Shown here piece by piece: positions 5,127-7,022 of a stretch of 7,022 bases of DNA. Source of the stretch: Methanosarcina sp. UBA402 (GTDB taxonomy: Archaea; Halobacteriota; Methanosarcinia; Methanosarcinales; Methanosarcinaceae); NCBI GenBank assembly GCA_002509325.1, contig DADO01000202.1:1-7022 (forward strand), in the 5' to 3' direction. Below the pieces are notes generated by a model. The model did no database searches. It saw only the letters and a list, made by a program, of their open reading frames with translations, and was not told the origin of the DNA. The position numbers and the translations under genes are program-made. The stretch's first letter is position 1. Each line of letters begins with the position of its first letter.

Positions 5127-6791
5127 TCAGTAAACTCCACCTGTAAAACTATCTGCATGAAGCCCGTTTACGCCCAGAGCTGAAACCTTCTTGAAATCTA
5201 TTACTTTTATGGGACAGGCCTGGACACACCGTCTACAGCTCGTTCCGAGGCAATCCTGACTGCTGCAACTTACAAAGGGTCTCCCTTCTTTCTCAACGGT
5301 AATAAGGGCATTTTCCGGGCACTCTTCATTACAGCGCTTGCAGTGAAGGCAGCCTTCTACAGGAACTTCAAGGGTGATTCCAATATCTTCTACGATCTGT
5401 AGTGGAGCAATGCCGGTTTCTTCTATATCCCTGGCTGCCCTTTTCTCCATTTTGGCATTTTCTACTGGCTCCGGGAAAGGAGGATATTTATACATTTTCA
5501 TGAACTTTTTGTACAGTTTCATGCTCATGCCCTCGGTCCAGTAGGAAAGCTCGCAGGTATAGATATTCTTGAAAGTTTCGCTGGTCGCCATCATCAGGTG
5601 GTCAGCTTTTATGGTTCCAGCAAGGGCGATAACTTCCTTAAGCCTTGACTCATTTAGAAGAATCTCTCTTGCAAAGGCTATGGAAGTATTTCCAAACTGG
5701 ACGACTTTGTTTGAAAAATCCGGGCAGGAACCTATTTTCCTGGCTTTTCTGCAATCTACGTATGTTCCAGAAGCCCCAGACATATAGACGTTCTCAAGCT
5801 CTTCGAAGGGAACCCCTGCTTCAAGGAGAAGGGTTAGCTGTGCCGCACGAATTGCACCTATGGCTTTTCCAGCTTCGGAAATATCTTCTTCCGTAATTTC
5901 TATGGAATTCCCAAGAATCAACTTTCCATTAGGCAGTTTAGGCGGCTGTTCCATCAGACCTGTCTCCATGGCAACAGCAATAACTGCTATTACGCCTGTA
6001 CCTGTAATTCCAATGGCTTTGATTTCCCCTTTCTCAAGGACTTCTCCAGTAACAGGATCTACAAGGGCTCCGGTTTTGCCTTCCATCTTATCATCCAGGA
6101 CCGTAAGCCGCCAGTACTTCCCTTCAGGGTTCACATCTGAAATTGCGCCAGGGCTTGCAATCATTCCGCAGCTTATCCCCTGCCCCTCAATTGCAGGCCC
6201 TGCAGCCGCACTGCCTGTAATAATCCTATCCCCTACTTTTATCGCCATCTCTGCATTTGTGCCGTAGTCCGTAACAATGGAAACCTCTTTCTGATTCAAA
6301 AAATCGGTTTCTATCATCATTGCCAGCGCATCAGCTCCTATTTCGTGGGCAATTGCAGGAGGCACTGTGATCTCACAGTTCGGAAGGTTTAGAACACCTT
6401 TAAAAAGTTCGTTTGCCGGAAAGACTCTGGCACTCCGATCCACGTTTTCTACTCCAAGCCGTCGTTGCATGTTCTTTCCGGCAAAAGCGAGGTCCCGGAT
6501 TTCCATATTCTGGAAGAGGGAAAGCTGGATAGGGTTTCCGCATACCACGATTTTCCGGATGCAGGTAGGTTCTACATCCAGAGTTTCTATTATCTTCTTC
6601 ACCGCGTCCAGTATGATATTATTTACAACACCTTCCCCAGTTTCCAGGGCAAAGTCCAGGTGGTCAATAACGTTGCCTCCAGGAAGAGGGTGCCTCATTG
6701 TCATTGCGGTTCTTATGATTTTTTTTGTTTTCAGGTCTATAAGCTGTGCTCTAAAGCCGCTTGTTCCCAGGTCAAGTGCGATCCCGTACAT
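5127..6791 (-). CDS. RamA-family corrinoid protein reductive activase
   Basis: A 554-residue soluble protein. The RamA family uses ATP to drive low-potential reduction of inactive Co(II) corrinoid proteins to Co(I), restarting methyl transfer in methylotrophic methanogenesis. The N-terminal and central part is an ASKHA-type ATPase: phosphate-1 loop D7-LGTSG at 7-12, GSAAAGPAIEG at 193-203, phosphate-2-like TDYGTNAE around D175, GITGTG at 261-266 and MSGASG at 337-342. The C-terminus has two [4Fe-4S] motifs: C481-x2-C484-x2-C487-x3-C491-P and C514-x4-C519-x2-C522-x3-C526-P, plus an extra C509; 28 residues follow, ending glycine-rich. There is no N-terminal [2Fe-2S] domain, unlike bacterial RACo-type activators. 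The start is ATG at 6791 (MYGIALDLGTSG), set by GGAGTGA five bases upstream; an in-frame GTG at 6800 overlaps that site and is rejected. No methyltransferase or corrinoid gene adjoins here, so this may be a paralogue serving another system; hence no symbol is given. Confidence 0.96.
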   Translation of the reverse strand: MYGIALDLGTSGFRAQLIDLKTKKIIRTAMTMRHPLPGGNVIDHLDFALETGEGVVNNIILDAVKKIIETLDVEPTCIRKIVVCGNPIQLSLFQNMEIRDLAFAGKNMQRRLGVENVDRSARVFPANELFKGVLNLPNCEITVPPAIAHEIGADALAMMIETDFLNQKEVSIVTDYGTNAEMAIKVGDRIITGSAAAGPAIEGQGISCGMIASPGAISDVNPEGKYWRLTVLDDKMEGKTGALVDPVTGEVLEKGEIKAIGITGTGVIAVIAVAMETGLMEQPPKLPNGKLILGNSIEITEEDISEAGKAIGAIRAAQLTLLLEAGVPFEELENVYMSGASGTYVDCRKARKIGSCPDFSNKVVQFGNTSIAFAREILLNESRLKEVIALAGTIKADHLMMATSETFKNIYTCELSYWTEGMSMKLYKKFMKMYKYPPFPEPVENAKMEKRAARDIEETGIAPLQIVEDIGITLEVPVEGCLHCKRCNEECPENALITVEKEGRPFVSCSSQDCLGTSCRRCVQACPIKVIDFKKVSALGVNGLHADSFTGGVY

Positions 6792-6796
6792 TATTC

Positions 6797-6803
6797 TCAC
6801 TCC
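6797..6803 (-). promoter_or_regulatory. Ribosome binding site of the RamA-like gene
   Basis: On the minus strand GGAGTGA lies five bases before the ATG at 6791. The alternative GTG at 6800 is inside this site, so the site decides the start in favour of the ATG. Confidence 0.75.
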
Positions 6804-6853
6804 ACATGCAAGGATTAAAATTAAAAAATTATTGAAGCCTATCTACTCTCAGG

Positions 6854-6866
6854 CAGTTGTCAACTG
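6854..6866. promoter_or_regulatory. Dyad CAGTTG-T-CAACTG in the activase leader
   Basis: A perfect inverted repeat with 6-base arms and a single central base lies 62 bases upstream of the activase start and downstream of its likely TATA box. Such a tight dyad has no room for an RNA loop, so if functional it is more likely a DNA operator for a dimeric regulator. Chance occurrence cannot be excluded. Confidence 0.35.
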
Positions 6867-6889
6867 ATATGATTCAAGCAGTGAAATGA

Positions 6890-6899
6890 GCTGCGCAGC
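6890..6899. promoter_or_regulatory. Perfect palindrome GCTGCGCAGC near the activase promoter
   Basis: This GC-rich 10-base perfect palindrome stands out in AT-rich DNA, about 45 bases downstream of the TATA-like box and thus shortly after the expected transcription start. The position would suit a repressor operator. No regulator gene is present in the window. Confidence 0.35.
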
Positions 6900-6923
6900 G
6901 TTTTCACATTAACTAATCCTCTT

Positions 6924-6960
6924 TAACTTAATTTAGACTTAAAAATATATAACTTAATTT
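6924..6960. repeat. 11-bp direct repeat TAACTTAATTT next to the TATA box
   Basis: TAACTTAATTT is exact at 6924-6934 and 6950-6960, 26 bases apart from start to start. One copy abuts the minus-strand TATA-like box upstream and the other lies about where transcription would begin. Paired binding sites are possible, as is simple AT-rich repetition. Confidence 0.5.
6945..6952 (-). promoter_or_regulatory. TATA-like box of the RamA-like gene
   Basis: On the minus strand TTATATAT, preceded by AAATTAAG, is the best archaeal promoter match upstream of the activase. Transcription would start near 6920, giving a leader of about 130 bases, long but not unusual for Methanosarcina. The leader holds the two dyads at 6890-6899 and 6854-6866. 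Confidence 0.5.
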
Positions 6961-7022
6961 GGGAGTTATTGCGAGGGGGCTTTATTTTCTATAGGGCTTT
7001 GATTTTTGAGAGGGCATTGATT

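Noticed and set aside
5860..6867. Plus-strand open frames at 5860-6267 and 6367-6867
   Set aside because: Both are antisense to the well-supported RamA-like gene and show no recognisable domain.

Overview
The window looks like a piece of a Methanosarcina-type methanogenic archaeon chromosome. The grounds are a RamA-family corrinoid reductive activase with two C-terminal [4Fe-4S] motifs (matching, from memory, Methanosarcina RamA), TPR proteins of the kind common in that genus, long AT-rich intergenic regions, archaeal TATA-like boxes, and no TAG stop among the five well-supported genes (four TGA, one TAA). No RNA gene, insertion sequence, phage gene or CRISPR array was recognised.

Layout, left to right. 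A possible 13-residue tail of an upstream gene ends at 44. About 930 bases follow without a convincing gene: two very AT-rich zones around a more mixed-composition stretch (about 300-590) with several small inverted repeats. A plus-strand gene (980-1858) encodes an eight-repeat TPR protein. A convergent spacer with a 9-bp perfect hairpin and short direct repeats separates it from a minus-strand HAD hydrolase (2061-2798). A divergent spacer with a 24-bp tandem duplication leads to a second plus-strand TPR protein (3074-4264) with an acidic head and ten repeats. After a convergent 315-base spacer come two minus-strand genes: a small cysteine-rich protein (4580-4990) and, upstream of it, the RamA-like activase (5127-6791). 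The right-hand end holds the presumed activase promoter and leader.

How the genes may work together. The two TPR proteins are probably cytoplasmic scaffolds with unknown partners; nothing in the sequence ties them to the HAD enzyme beyond position. The activase and the cysteine-rich protein point the same way, and no U-rich terminator lies between them, so they may be co-transcribed. RamA proteins use ATP to drive reduction of inactive Co(II) corrinoid proteins to Co(I) during methylotrophic methanogenesis. This copy has no methyltransferase or corrinoid-protein gene beside it here. Its companion carries five cysteines spaced exactly four residues apart and a tail of five-residue repeats.

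The most unusual feature is this pair. The spacer between the two genes is almost entirely a 20-21 bp tandem repeat array, the small gene's tail contains a separate 15-bp tandem array, and the activase leader carries two perfect dyads plus an 11-bp repeat next to the TATA-like box.
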